Assembly: GCA_964633975.1 (NCBI GenBank)
Contig: CAZWKX010000003.1
Span: forward strand, 36,100-100,099
From: CAZWKX01 sp964633975
GTDB taxonomy: Bacteria; Actinomycetota; Acidimicrobiia; Spongiisociales; UBA11373
Length of the DNA stretch: 64,000 bases
Direction: 5' to 3'
A model generated the notes under the pieces. It did no database searches, had not been told where the DNA came from, and worked only from the letters and a program-made list of their open reading frames with translations. A program made the translations under genes and the position numbers. Positions 33,231 to 40,872 of this stretch are shown in pieces; position 1 is the first letter of the stretch, and every line of letters begins with the position of its first letter.

Positions 33231-33986
33231 CTACCGGGACTCGGCTGCCCGTGCCTTCGCTAGGAGGCCGAAGCCGGCCAACAGCAGCACCACCGCGGCG
33301 ATCCCGATGGGAGCGGCCGGGGTTGGAGAGTTGCCGCCGGTGTAGGGCAGCTCGGGCTCCGTCGTCGTCGGGCCACCTTGTGTCGTTGACGGGCCGCCGA
33401 CCGTGGTCGTGGTCTCGCCAGGCAACGTGGTCACGGTCGTCGAAGGTCCGGCGACCGTCGTGGTGGTGACGACGGCGGTCGTCGTGGTGACTTCGCACGG
33501 TTCGCACGGGCATTCCTCGGGTACGTTGATCCAGCCGGTGAGCTGAGCCGTGTTCGCCCCATAGCTATGCCCGACCCAGTTCTGCTCGGAGTAGGCCCTG
33601 ACGCGGACCTGATACCCGGCCCAGGCCGATGCATCGTACGTGCCGCTGAACGAATAGCCGTTGCCGGCGTTGAACTCGCCTCGGCCGATCTCGAAGAAGG
33701 CCGTGGTCCAAGGAGGCCCGCTCTTGAGTTGCACCTGTAGGTCGATACGAACCGCATCGTCCTGCGAGGCGGCCAGCGGGCCGGATTCATTCACCGCGTA
33801 CGCAGTCCAGCTGATGATCGGCACGCAGTCGCAGCCCTCGCTGCACCCGGCCGACGCACTGATCATTCCCGAAGTGGCCCTGGCCACGGGTGCGAACAGT
33901 GCCGACATGCCGGCGGTCAGCGCCAGGACGAGTCCGAGCACGATCAATACCGACGCCGTCTTCGGACGGGCCACCTTGAGCACCAT
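33231..33986 (-). CDS. LPXTG-anchored cell-surface protein
   Basis: The 251-residue protein has a signal peptide (basic start, VLIVLGLVLALTAGM, cleavage near ARATS), then a secreted region of about 120 residues with paired cysteines (GCSEGCDC, ECPCEPCE). A Thr/Pro/Gly-rich stalk follows, and a sortase signal: LPYTGG, a hydrophobic helix and a basic tail AKARAAESR. It would be cut between Thr and Gly and joined to the wall. No sortase gene is in the window. The secreted part resembles a beta-sandwich but I do not recognise the family. A promoter and a 5' hairpin lie upstream. Confidence 0.82.
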   Translation of the reverse strand: MVLKVARPKTASVLIVLGLVLALTAGMSALFAPVARATSGMISASAGCSEGCDCVPIISWTAYAVNESGPLAASQDDAVRIDLQVQLKSGPPWTTAFFEIGRGEFNAGNGYSFSGTYDASAWAGYQVRVRAYSEQNWVGHSYGANTAQLTGWINVPEECPCEPCEVTTTTAVVTTTTVAGPSTTVTTLPGETTTTVGGPSTTQGGPTTTEPELPYTGGNSPTPAAPIGIAAVVLLLAGFGLLAKARAAESR

Positions 33987-34059
33987 GGTGGCACCCCCTT
34001 CTTCCTTCCTTGGCGGGCCACAGAGGGCGGCCCGCTTCCGACTCCCTTTGTGTTAACTG

Positions 34060-34089
34060 AGAGTAGCGGCCGCGCCCGGCCCGCGCCAA
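34060..34089 (-). promoter_or_regulatory. Promoter for the LPXTG protein gene
   Basis: On the minus strand TTGGCG (34084-34089) and TACTCT (34060-34065) are 18 bases apart, about 75 bases before the start at 33986. The transcribed leader contains an inverted repeat of GCGGGCC and GGCCCGC. The rest of the 33987-34174 gap holds nothing else that I recognise. Confidence 0.55.
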
Positions 34090-34174
34090 GCTGCACAAAA
34101 AGTGTGTAGGGACTAATTCTGAAGACGCCGTGCTGACTACTCTCCGTAGTTGCACGGCCGTATCGGGCCGAATC

Positions 34175-34816
34175 TCAACGGGATCCGTGTGGCCGTTCTA
34201 TCGATTCGAAGAACTCCTCCCGGGTCTTCGGATTGTCCAGGAATGTTCCCATCAGGCAGGAAGTGCGCATGTGGGCGTCGGCCTTCTTGGCGCCGCGCAT
34301 CGACATGCACAGGTGAGTGGCTTGGATGACGACGCCGACGCCCTGAGGGGCGATGAGGTCCCAGATCAACTGGGCGATCTGGCGGGTCATTCGTTCCTGT
34401 ACCTGCAGGCGTCGGGCGAACGCGTCGACGACGCGGGGGATCTTGGAGAGGCCCACGACCTTGGCGCCGGGCACGTAGCCAACGTGGGCACGTCCGAAGA
34501 TGGGTAGAAGATGGTGCTCGCACATGCTCCAGAAATCGATGTCGCCAACGATGACCATCTCCGAGTAGTCGACGTCGAAAAGAGCGCCGTTTAGCAGGGT
34601 CGCCGGGTCGGCGGTGTAGCCGGCAAGGATCTCGTCGTACATGCGGGCCACTCGATCCGGGGTGTTGACCAGCCCTTCGCGGCTCGGGTCCTCTCCCACG
34701 GCACGCAGGATGTAGGCGACGGCGTTGGCCACCTCGGCCTTGCAGTCCTTGGAGAGCACGGCCCCATCTTCGAAGCTGTCCACCATCTCTTGGGGTATCA
34801 GTAGTTCCCGGGCCAT
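34175..34816 (-). CDS. folE: GTP cyclohydrolase I
   Basis: The 213-residue enzyme opens the GTP imidazole ring, the first step of folate synthesis. NTPDRVARMYDEILAGY, the zinc site SMCEHHLLPIFGRAHVGYVP with Cys and two His, GLSKIPRVVDAFARRLQVQERMT and THLCMSMRG are all present. AGGAGCG five bases ahead supports ATG 34816; the longer frame to 34852 does not have one. Homo-decameric in the family. A P-loop protein gene lies 57 bases upstream on the same strand. Confidence 0.95.
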   Translation of the reverse strand: MARELLIPQEMVDSFEDGAVLSKDCKAEVANAVAYILRAVGEDPSREGLVNTPDRVARMYDEILAGYTADPATLLNGALFDVDYSEMVIVGDIDFWSMCEHHLLPIFGRAHVGYVPGAKVVGLSKIPRVVDAFARRLQVQERMTRQIAQLIWDLIAPQGVGVVIQATHLCMSMRGAKKADAHMRTSCLMGTFLDNPKTREEFFESIERPHGSR

Positions 34817-34873
34817 CACGCTCCTCATTGTGTCGGCTAGAGCCTGGCACACCCGGCGGCGCTGTGTGGGCGC

Positions 34874-35833
34874 CTACCGCTGGAGGCCGCCCATCGCCGC
34901 GCTGAGGGCGGCGTGGAGCTCGGCGACGGCGCGCGGCGGCCAGTCCTCCGGTTCGGCCCGCAGGAAGGATGTGCGGTCCGCCCGGTTGTCGAAGCGGACG
35001 GCAGGCACGTGGAATGTGCTCTCTGCGGTTGTGACTGTCACCGTGCCCGGCCGCTCGGCATGGTCGAGCATCCAGGCCAAGTCGTCGCAGCCGTATTCCT
35101 CATGCATGACCTGCTCGGGGACGTGGTGGTGAAGGATCGAGGCATCGCCGCCCGGGCGAGCCCTTTCGCGGTTGCGGCGCCGGCTCTGCTCGGGGGTGAC
35201 CCAGATGTAGAGAATGGCGGCTCTCTCCAGGATCTCGGGCCGCAACAGGCTCAGCGAGTGCCGGTACCCGCGTGGAGGCAGCATCCGAGAGTCGGTCCCT
35301 CGAGGGCCGCCTCGGGCGAACTCGATGAGGACGGACGTCTTGGCGGAGAGGGGAACTGTGGGGGAGGGCCTGCTGAACGCGGCTTCCTCCCGTTCGAGGG
35401 CATCGGCGACGGCGGCCAGCAACTCGGGATCGAGCATGGAGAACGCGGGCGGAGCGCCCGCTGCCGTGGCGGCCGCATCGATCCGGGCGAACAGGTCGTG
35501 GACTCCCCGGCCGGGTGTCTGGGCCGTCTCCAGAGCCAGGTAGTCCTCGTTGAGCAGTTCGATCAGGGTGCCCCAGATTCGCGGATCGGGCATTGGCTCT
35601 TTGTCATCGGAGAAGAGCACGGGGTGGGATCCGAGGCGGCGCAGCTCCTGGGACGCCCTCCGCATGAAGAGCACGTAGGGATAGTCGTCGAGCAGAACCA
35701 GCGGGCCGAGGTGCATCTCGGCGGCACGGACCTCGTCGTCGAGGTGGGCGAGGTAACGGCACACCTCCGACTTGCCCGATGCCGGGAGGGCCAGGAGCAG
35801 GAGGATGGGGAGCACTTGGTGCCTCGGCGCCAC
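34874..35833 (-). CDS. Unrecognised P-loop NTPase
   Basis: A 319-residue protein with a Walker A motif near the N-terminus (LALPASGKSEVCRYL, GKS at about residues 20-22) and an early LVLLDDYPYVLFMRRA segment that could supply a Walker B-like aspartate. The rest contains SVLIEFARGGP, RPEILERAAILYIWVTPEQSRRRNRERARPG and a histidine-rich ILHHHVPEQVMHEEYG. The layout suggests a small-molecule or nucleotide kinase, but I do not recognise the family and do not assign a substrate. It starts with GTG three bases after the beta-helix gene, so the two are probably co-transcribed, with folE downstream. Confidence 0.6.
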   Translation of the reverse strand: MAPRHQVLPILLLLALPASGKSEVCRYLAHLDDEVRAAEMHLGPLVLLDDYPYVLFMRRASQELRRLGSHPVLFSDDKEPMPDPRIWGTLIELLNEDYLALETAQTPGRGVHDLFARIDAAATAAGAPPAFSMLDPELLAAVADALEREEAAFSRPSPTVPLSAKTSVLIEFARGGPRGTDSRMLPPRGYRHSLSLLRPEILERAAILYIWVTPEQSRRRNRERARPGGDASILHHHVPEQVMHEEYGCDDLAWMLDHAERPGTVTVTTAESTFHVPAVRFDNRADRTSFLRAEPEDWPPRAVAELHAALSAAMGGLQR

Positions 35834-35836
35834 GAG

Positions 35837-37507
35837 CTAGTCGGACAGCGCGACGATCTCGGTCCCGGTCACGGTGTCGCGGTCGTTGTCGTGCACGTTG
35901 TTGTCTCCGATGGTGGGCTGGGCGTTCTCACCGATACCGATGCCGATGTCGTTGTTGTAGACCTGGTTTCCCTGGGCGCTGCCGCCGGCCGTGCCGACGT
36001 ATGCGATACCGATGCCTGCGACGTCGGGGTTGGGCGTGTGATGACCGCGGGCTTCGTTGTCCTCGATGATCGGCGCCGCCTCCTCGGTCACTTCGAATCC
36101 GTTCAAGCCGTTGCCATCAGCCACGTTGTCCCGAGCGGTGCTCGTTGTGGTGCCGAAGAAGGCGAAGCCTGAAATGGTGTTGTCGGACGCCAGGTTGCCA
36201 TCGAGATGGTGGGCGGCGCCGCCGCCGACGCCGAAGCCGTTGAGCCCATTGCGCCGGGACATGTTGTCGGTGAGGGTGACTGCCGCGTCGCCGAACAGGG
36301 AGAACCCGTCCTGGCCGTTGTTTCGCGCCGTGTTCTGCACCAGGTCCGGATGGGCCAGCTCGCTGGCGGCGAATCCGCTTAGACCGCTGCGCCTGGCGAA
36401 GTTGCCCTCGGCGGCGCCTGCGGCCTGGCCGGTCCACAGATAACCGACATCCGTGTTGTCGACTGCATCGTTCCCGACCAGGTCGGGATGGGCGGACCCG
36501 CCGATCACGAACCCGTGGGAGCCGTTGGACGAAGCGGTGTTGCCCTCTGCGGTGCCTGCGGCCTGGTCCCACCAGGCGAATCCGGCTTGCTCATTCTGGG
36601 AAGCCGAGTTGCCTATGAGTCTGGGAGCCGCCGTGCCCTCGATAGTGAAGCCGTATTCGGCGTTGCTCTGAGACGTGTTGTTGCTGGCCACCGGAGAGGC
36701 GGTGCCTTCGAAAGCGAATCCCGAACGCAGGTTGTTCGATCCGTCGTTGCCGTCGAGCACGGGGCCGGCCGAGTCGTTCACGGAGAAACCGTGAAGGCCG
36801 TTGCCGCTGGCGCCGTTGCCGCCGGCGGCTCCCCCGGCCTCATCGAACCAGGCGAAGCCGCTGAGGCCGTTGCTCATCGCGGTGCTCGCCGTCAGCCGGG
36901 CGTATGCCTGCTCGACGATCTGGAACCCGTGGGCGCCGTTGGCCTCGGAGCCTGCCCCTTCGATGACGGCGGTGGCTTCTCCCCTGATGAGGAAGCCCGA
37001 TCCGCCGACGGCTTCGCCGTCCCAAACGCCTCCGGTAGCCGTGACATCTGTCATGGTGACGGCTCCTTCGACCACCACTACGTGGGCCGGCTCTGTGCCT
37101 TCGTAGCGGAAGGCGATACCGGTGATGCTGACGTTGCGGCTGCGGATGACCACGACGCTGTCGGGTCCGGTGCCGGTGACGGAGGTTTCGGCCGAACCGG
37201 CACCGACGATCGTGAGCAGGTTGAGATCGTCGATGACAAGCGGCTCGTCGAGGCGGAACTCACCCGGTCCCAGGGTGATGGTCGAGGCGGGTCCCGCCGC
37301 CGCCAGCGCATCATCGAGGTCGGAATAGTCGCCGCTGCCGTCCAGGGCGACGCTGACGTTGATTGCGGGAAGGGTGGTGGCCGTGGATTCTGCTGTCGTC
37401 GACGGTGGCCCGGCCGAGGTCGTCGTCGATAGCGCATCACCGCTGTTGCAGGCAGCGGCCGCCAGCGACAAGACGATGGCGAGCAGAAGGTATCGGCTGT
37501 TGTGCAT
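35837..37507 (-). CDS. Parallel beta-helix repeat lipoprotein
   Basis: The 556-residue product has a lipoprotein signal (LLLAIVLSLAAAAC), a Thr-rich linker, and then more than ten repeats of about 40 residues with the pattern N-G-x-x-G-F-x-x, for example NGLSGFAWFDEAGGAAGGN, NGLHGFSVNDSAGPVLDGN and NAEYGFTIEGTAAPRLIGN. These are typical of right-handed parallel beta-helix (NosD/PbH1) proteins, which bind or cleave polysaccharides. SVALDGSGDYSDLDDALAAA before the repeats resembles the lead-in of pectate-lyase-like folds. No obvious catalytic residues. ATG 37507 is preferred; ATG 37516 is possible. Surface-exposed and lipid-anchored. Confidence 0.85.
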   Translation of the reverse strand: MHNSRYLLLAIVLSLAAAACNSGDALSTTTSAGPPSTTAESTATTLPAINVSVALDGSGDYSDLDDALAAAGPASTITLGPGEFRLDEPLVIDDLNLLTIVGAGSAETSVTGTGPDSVVVIRSRNVSITGIAFRYEGTEPAHVVVVEGAVTMTDVTATGGVWDGEAVGGSGFLIRGEATAVIEGAGSEANGAHGFQIVEQAYARLTASTAMSNGLSGFAWFDEAGGAAGGNGASGNGLHGFSVNDSAGPVLDGNDGSNNLRSGFAFEGTASPVASNNTSQSNAEYGFTIEGTAAPRLIGNSASQNEQAGFAWWDQAAGTAEGNTASSNGSHGFVIGGSAHPDLVGNDAVDNTDVGYLWTGQAAGAAEGNFARRSGLSGFAASELAHPDLVQNTARNNGQDGFSLFGDAAVTLTDNMSRRNGLNGFGVGGGAAHHLDGNLASDNTISGFAFFGTTTSTARDNVADGNGLNGFEVTEEAAPIIEDNEARGHHTPNPDVAGIGIAYVGTAGGSAQGNQVYNNDIGIGIGENAQPTIGDNNVHDNDRDTVTGTEIVALSD

Positions 37508-37607
37508 GGCCTCCATTGTGGGCCGCACCCGATCTGCTGGCAAGGTTCGATGCCTGTGGGCGGTGCTTCCCGGAGCTGATTCGGCGCCGTCGTCTAACCT
37601 GCCGCCG

Positions 37608-38774
37608 ATGGTGCGACGTGTGGTGCTGCATCTCTCCTTGCTCGCTCTCGGAGCAGGAGCTCTGCGTCTTGCTGTGGTTCCCGCCGAGGTGTGCCCGGCG
37701 GTCACTGCCGAGCAAGTGCGGCTGGCCGTGGACGAGGCCGTGGCCTGGATCGAGCGGGGCATAGCGTCCGACGGCCACTTCACCTACGGCTACTACCGGG
37801 ACGACGACGTGGTGAATCTCGACTACAACGGCGCTCGCCACGCCGGTGTCACCATGCTGCTCTACCAGGTGGCGCTGGTTCACGATCCGGAAGTGCTCGA
37901 TGCCGCCGACAGGGGCCTGGGCTACATGTTGGACCGCCTTGTGGAAGGTGACGGGTGGAGGGCATGGCAGCCGTCGGGCCCCGAGATACGACTCGGCGCC
38001 AACGGGCTCTTTCTCGCCGCGTTGGCTCTGCGCCGCCAGGTCACTGGGGACACCCAATACGACGACCTGATGAGGGACGTGGGGCGGTTTGCGCTTGCCC
38101 TCCAGCAGCACGACGGTCAGATGTATTGCGCCTGGGACGTGGAGGAGCAGCGTGTGCTCACCGTCTACGGGACCTACGACACTGGAGAGGCGGCCTGGGC
38201 TCTCACCTTGCTCGACGAGGCGTTTCCCGGGGAGGGCTGGGGTGAGGCCGCCTTGAGCACGCTGGAGTTCATGGCCACCGATCGGCTCCGGGTGGAGGGG
38301 GGACTGAGCCAGATCCCCGACCACTGGGCGGCGTACACCCTCGAATCTCTGGCGCCGGATCTGCGCGACGAAGGCACGATCGAGTATGCCCGGAAGCTGG
38401 CGGGGTACTTTGGTGTCCGGCTCCGATTCGAATCGCAGCGGCGCGGAGCCGGGGTCAATCTGTGGCTGCGCTGGTACCCGGGGCCGCCGGCCGGTGTGGG
38501 CACCGCCGGAGAAGGCATGGGCGCCCTTTGGCGTCTTTCGCTCAGCGAGGAAGGGCTTGCCGACCTGCGTCCCAATATGGAGGAGCGCCTCGTGTGCATG
38601 GCGGGCACAATGGTGTCCCGGCAGGCAACTGCCGAGGAGGCGGCAGCCTACGCGCGACCTGATCTCGTGCAAGGAGCGTGGTTCTACCGTGGGTACACAC
38701 AAATGGACGATGAGCAGCATGTGATCTTGGCACTGTTGGCCGCCTTGCCGCTTCTCGAGAGGAAAGCGCCGTGA
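37608..38774 (+). CDS. Secreted alpha/alpha-barrel-like protein of unknown function
   Basis: A 388-residue protein with a possible signal segment (HLSLLALGAGALRLAVV) followed by repeated helical hairpins: AVDEAVAWIERGIASDGHFTYGYYRDDD, YNGARHAGVTMLLYQVALVHDPEVLDAADRGLGYMLD and TYDTGEAAWALTLLDEAFPGEGW. This looks like an alpha/alpha toroid as in terpene cyclases or six-hairpin glycosidases. A conserved-looking WAAYTLESL and a late YTQMDDEQHVILALL are candidates for an active site. No family is recognised with confidence. TAACCT ends seven bases before the ATG, suggesting a leaderless mRNA. GTGA overlap couples it to the next gene. Confidence 0.6.
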   Translation: MVRRVVLHLSLLALGAGALRLAVVPAEVCPAVTAEQVRLAVDEAVAWIERGIASDGHFTYGYYRDDDVVNLDYNGARHAGVTMLLYQVALVHDPEVLDAADRGLGYMLDRLVEGDGWRAWQPSGPEIRLGANGLFLAALALRRQVTGDTQYDDLMRDVGRFALALQQHDGQMYCAWDVEEQRVLTVYGTYDTGEAAWALTLLDEAFPGEGWGEAALSTLEFMATDRLRVEGGLSQIPDHWAAYTLESLAPDLRDEGTIEYARKLAGYFGVRLRFESQRRGAGVNLWLRWYPGPPAGVGTAGEGMGALWRLSLSEEGLADLRPNMEERLVCMAGTMVSRQATAEEAAAYARPDLVQGAWFYRGYTQMDDEQHVILALLAALPLLERKAP

Positions 38775-39325
38775 ACGCCGCGCTGCTCGTCCTGGCCTAT
38801 GTGAGTGGGCTCAACCCTCCCCGGACCCGCCTCGGCATCCCCGAGATGGCAAGCCAGAGAGCGAGGGCGCTGCCGCTGGTGGGCGGATCACTGCTGATGC
38901 TGGGAGCCGTGGTCGGGCTCGCCTGGTCCTCCGGCCCGCTCCTGGAGGTGCTTGAGATCACCCCGGAGACGTTCCGTATTGCCGCTGGTTTCACCTTGGC
39001 GCTTTGTGGCCTCTACGTGCTGGTCCGGCCCCGACCTGCGGAGGAGCCGGTGCCGGGCGGGTGGTGGCCGGCACTCTGGCCCGTCGCTTTCCCTCGGCTG
39101 CTCGGCCCGGAGATCTTGACGCTCTCGCTCACCACGGGTAGCCAGGAGGGTGTGGTGGCCACGATGGCGGCGGCCGCCGTCTCCTTGGGTTTGCTGGGGT
39201 CGCTCGGACCATTGACGCGCCGGGAGACGGCCGATCGGGTGCTGCTCCATCTGGGCCGGGTGATAGCCGTCGGGCTTCTCGTGGTGGCGGTTTGGCTGCT
39301 CATCGAAGGCATCCGGGATGTGTGA
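38771..39325 (+). CDS. MarC-like small integral membrane protein
   Basis: A 184-residue protein with about six membrane segments. LEITPETFRIAAGFTLALCGLYVLVRP and WPVAFPRLLGPEILTLSLT resemble the two halves of the MarC family, in which FRIAGG and FPLLAGPG occur. Function of the family is not established despite the name. The GTG start overlaps the stop of the preceding gene and its own stop overlaps the aldehyde dehydrogenase ATG (TGATG), so the three are translated together. Confidence 0.6.
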   Translation: MNAALLVLAYVSGLNPPRTRLGIPEMASQRARALPLVGGSLLMLGAVVGLAWSSGPLLEVLEITPETFRIAAGFTLALCGLYVLVRPRPAEEPVPGGWWPALWPVAFPRLLGPEILTLSLTTGSQEGVVATMAAAAVSLGLLGSLGPLTRRETADRVLLHLGRVIAVGLLVVAVWLLIEGIRDV

Positions 39326-40725
39326 TGTTTGATCCAGCCGTCGGTGAGACCGTTGCCGCCGCTCGGCGGGCACAGCAGGAGTGGGGACGACGCTCGCCCT
39401 CGGATCGGCAGCAGGCGATTGGTGCGCTGAAGCGCACCCTGGTCGCTTCTGCCCAACAGGTGGTCGACCGCGTGGTCGCAGAGACCGGCAAGAGCCCTTC
39501 CGACGTGATCGCCGGCGAGCTCATGCCGGCGGTGATCCATGCCCGGTATCTGGCCAGGAACACGGCCGAGCATCTGGGGCTCCGACGGGTCTCGGCCTTC
39601 CCGGCGCTCCACAAGCGGGCTTGGATTCGGTACGAGCCGTTGGGGGTGGCCGCGGTCATCTCTCCGTGGAACTTCCCTTTCTTCCTTGCCTTTCAGCCGA
39701 CGATGACCGCCCTGGCCGCCGGCTGCGGGGTGGTGGTGAAGCCGTCGAGCACAACTCCGCGCTCGGGTGCCCTGGTCGCCGAGCTCGCCGAAGCCTCGGG
39801 CGTACCCTCAGGGCTGGTTGGAGTTGTCCATGGGGGAGCCGACGCCGGCCGGGCGCTCGTCGCCGCCGACATCGATGTCATCGCTTTCACCGGCTCGTCG
39901 GCAGTGGGGCGGGAGATCGCGGTCCAGGCCGGGGAGCGCTTCATACCCACGCTCTTGGAGCTGGGGGGCAAACACCCCATGATCGTGCTCGAGGACGCCA
40001 ACCTGGTGCGGGCCGCCAGAGGGGCGGTGTGGGGCCGTTTTTTCAACGCCGGGCAGATGTGCGTCGCCGTGGAGCGGGTCTACGTGGTGGCCGCCGCCTA
40101 CGACGCCTTCGTGCAGGAGCTGAGGCGTGCCCTCGGTGACGTTGAGGGATCCGACGACTCGCGCCGAGGCATCGGCCCGCTGATTGGGCCGGGACAGATG
40201 AAGGTAGTCGAGCGACACGTCGCCGACGCCATTGCTGCCGGGGCCAGCGTGCTGTCTGGTGGCCGGCGTTGCGGGGATCGCCACTATGAGCCCACCGTGC
40301 TCATCGACGTCGATCATTCGATGCTGGTGATGACCGAGGAGACCTTCGGCCCCGTGCTGCCGGTTATGCGGGTCGCCGACGAGGGTGAGGCGGTGGCTCG
40401 GGCCAACGATTCGCCTTTTGGCTTGCATGCGTCGGTATGGACCGGGGACACGCTTCGGGCTCGCAGGGTGGCGGCTCGGCTGCAGGCGGGCACGGTCGCG
40501 GTGAACGACGGCCTGGTCAACTATGGCATACCGGCGCTGCCGTTTGGGGGTGTAGGCGCATCGGGATGGGGCCGAACGGGCTCCGCCGACGGGCTGCGGG
40601 CCTTCTCATACACCAAGTCGATTACCGAGAGCCGCATCCGGCTTCGTCGCGAGTTCCAGTGGTTTCCGCGCCGCGGCAGCGAGAAGCTTCGCTTGAGGCT
40701 CATGAGGTTCTTGGCCGGGCGCTAG
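39325..40725 (+). CDS. Aldehyde dehydrogenase family protein
   Basis: The 466-residue protein oxidises an aldehyde with NAD(P). ISPWNFPFFLAFQPTMTALAAGC holds the cofactor-site Asn, FTGSSAVGREIA the glycine turn, LLELGGKHPMIV the general-base Glu and FNAGQMCVAVERV the nucleophilic Cys. The C-terminus carries EETFGPVLPVM and a basic extension (RRGSEKLRLRLMRF). The subgroup is closest in style to succinate-semialdehyde or medium-chain enzymes; I cannot name the substrate. It is the last gene of a coupled trio. Confidence 0.9.
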   Translation: MFDPAVGETVAAARRAQQEWGRRSPSDRQQAIGALKRTLVASAQQVVDRVVAETGKSPSDVIAGELMPAVIHARYLARNTAEHLGLRRVSAFPALHKRAWIRYEPLGVAAVISPWNFPFFLAFQPTMTALAAGCGVVVKPSSTTPRSGALVAELAEASGVPSGLVGVVHGGADAGRALVAADIDVIAFTGSSAVGREIAVQAGERFIPTLLELGGKHPMIVLEDANLVRAARGAVWGRFFNAGQMCVAVERVYVVAAAYDAFVQELRRALGDVEGSDDSRRGIGPLIGPGQMKVVERHVADAIAAGASVLSGGRRCGDRHYEPTVLIDVDHSMLVMTEETFGPVLPVMRVADEGEAVARANDSPFGLHASVWTGDTLRARRVAARLQAGTVAVNDGLVNYGIPALPFGGVGASGWGRTGSADGLRAFSYTKSITESRIRLRREFQWFPRRGSEKLRLRLMRFLAGR

Positions 40726-40752
40726 CTCCCCGCCCGGCTCCTCGGATCGGGG

Positions 40753-40855
40753 CCGTCCACGCTGATCCGGCGATGCCTCATCCAGCGTTACCCCCGGGCC
40801 GGCCGCAACTTCGAGTGCTTCTCCGAGGATCCGTATCTGACCGCTCGGCTGGCCC
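40753..40855 (+). pseudogene. Remnant of a glycoside hydrolase family 3 gene
   Basis: In the gap between two convergent genes, one plus-strand frame reads LIQRYPRAGRNFECFSEDPY followed by LTARLA, almost exactly the GH3 core (RNFE.FSEDPYL). There is no upstream start and no GH3 sequence beyond this block, so it is a relic of about 35 codons. GH3 enzymes cleave beta-glucosides or N-acetylglucosamine. The match is from memory of the family consensus. Confidence 0.55.
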
Positions 40856-40872
40856 GAATCGCGCCCGACCAG

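Noticed and set aside
36000..37100. DNA-level tandem repeats or CRISPR in the beta-helix gene
   Set aside because: The repeats are protein-level (NG..GF) with diverged DNA; there are no identical repeats with spacers.
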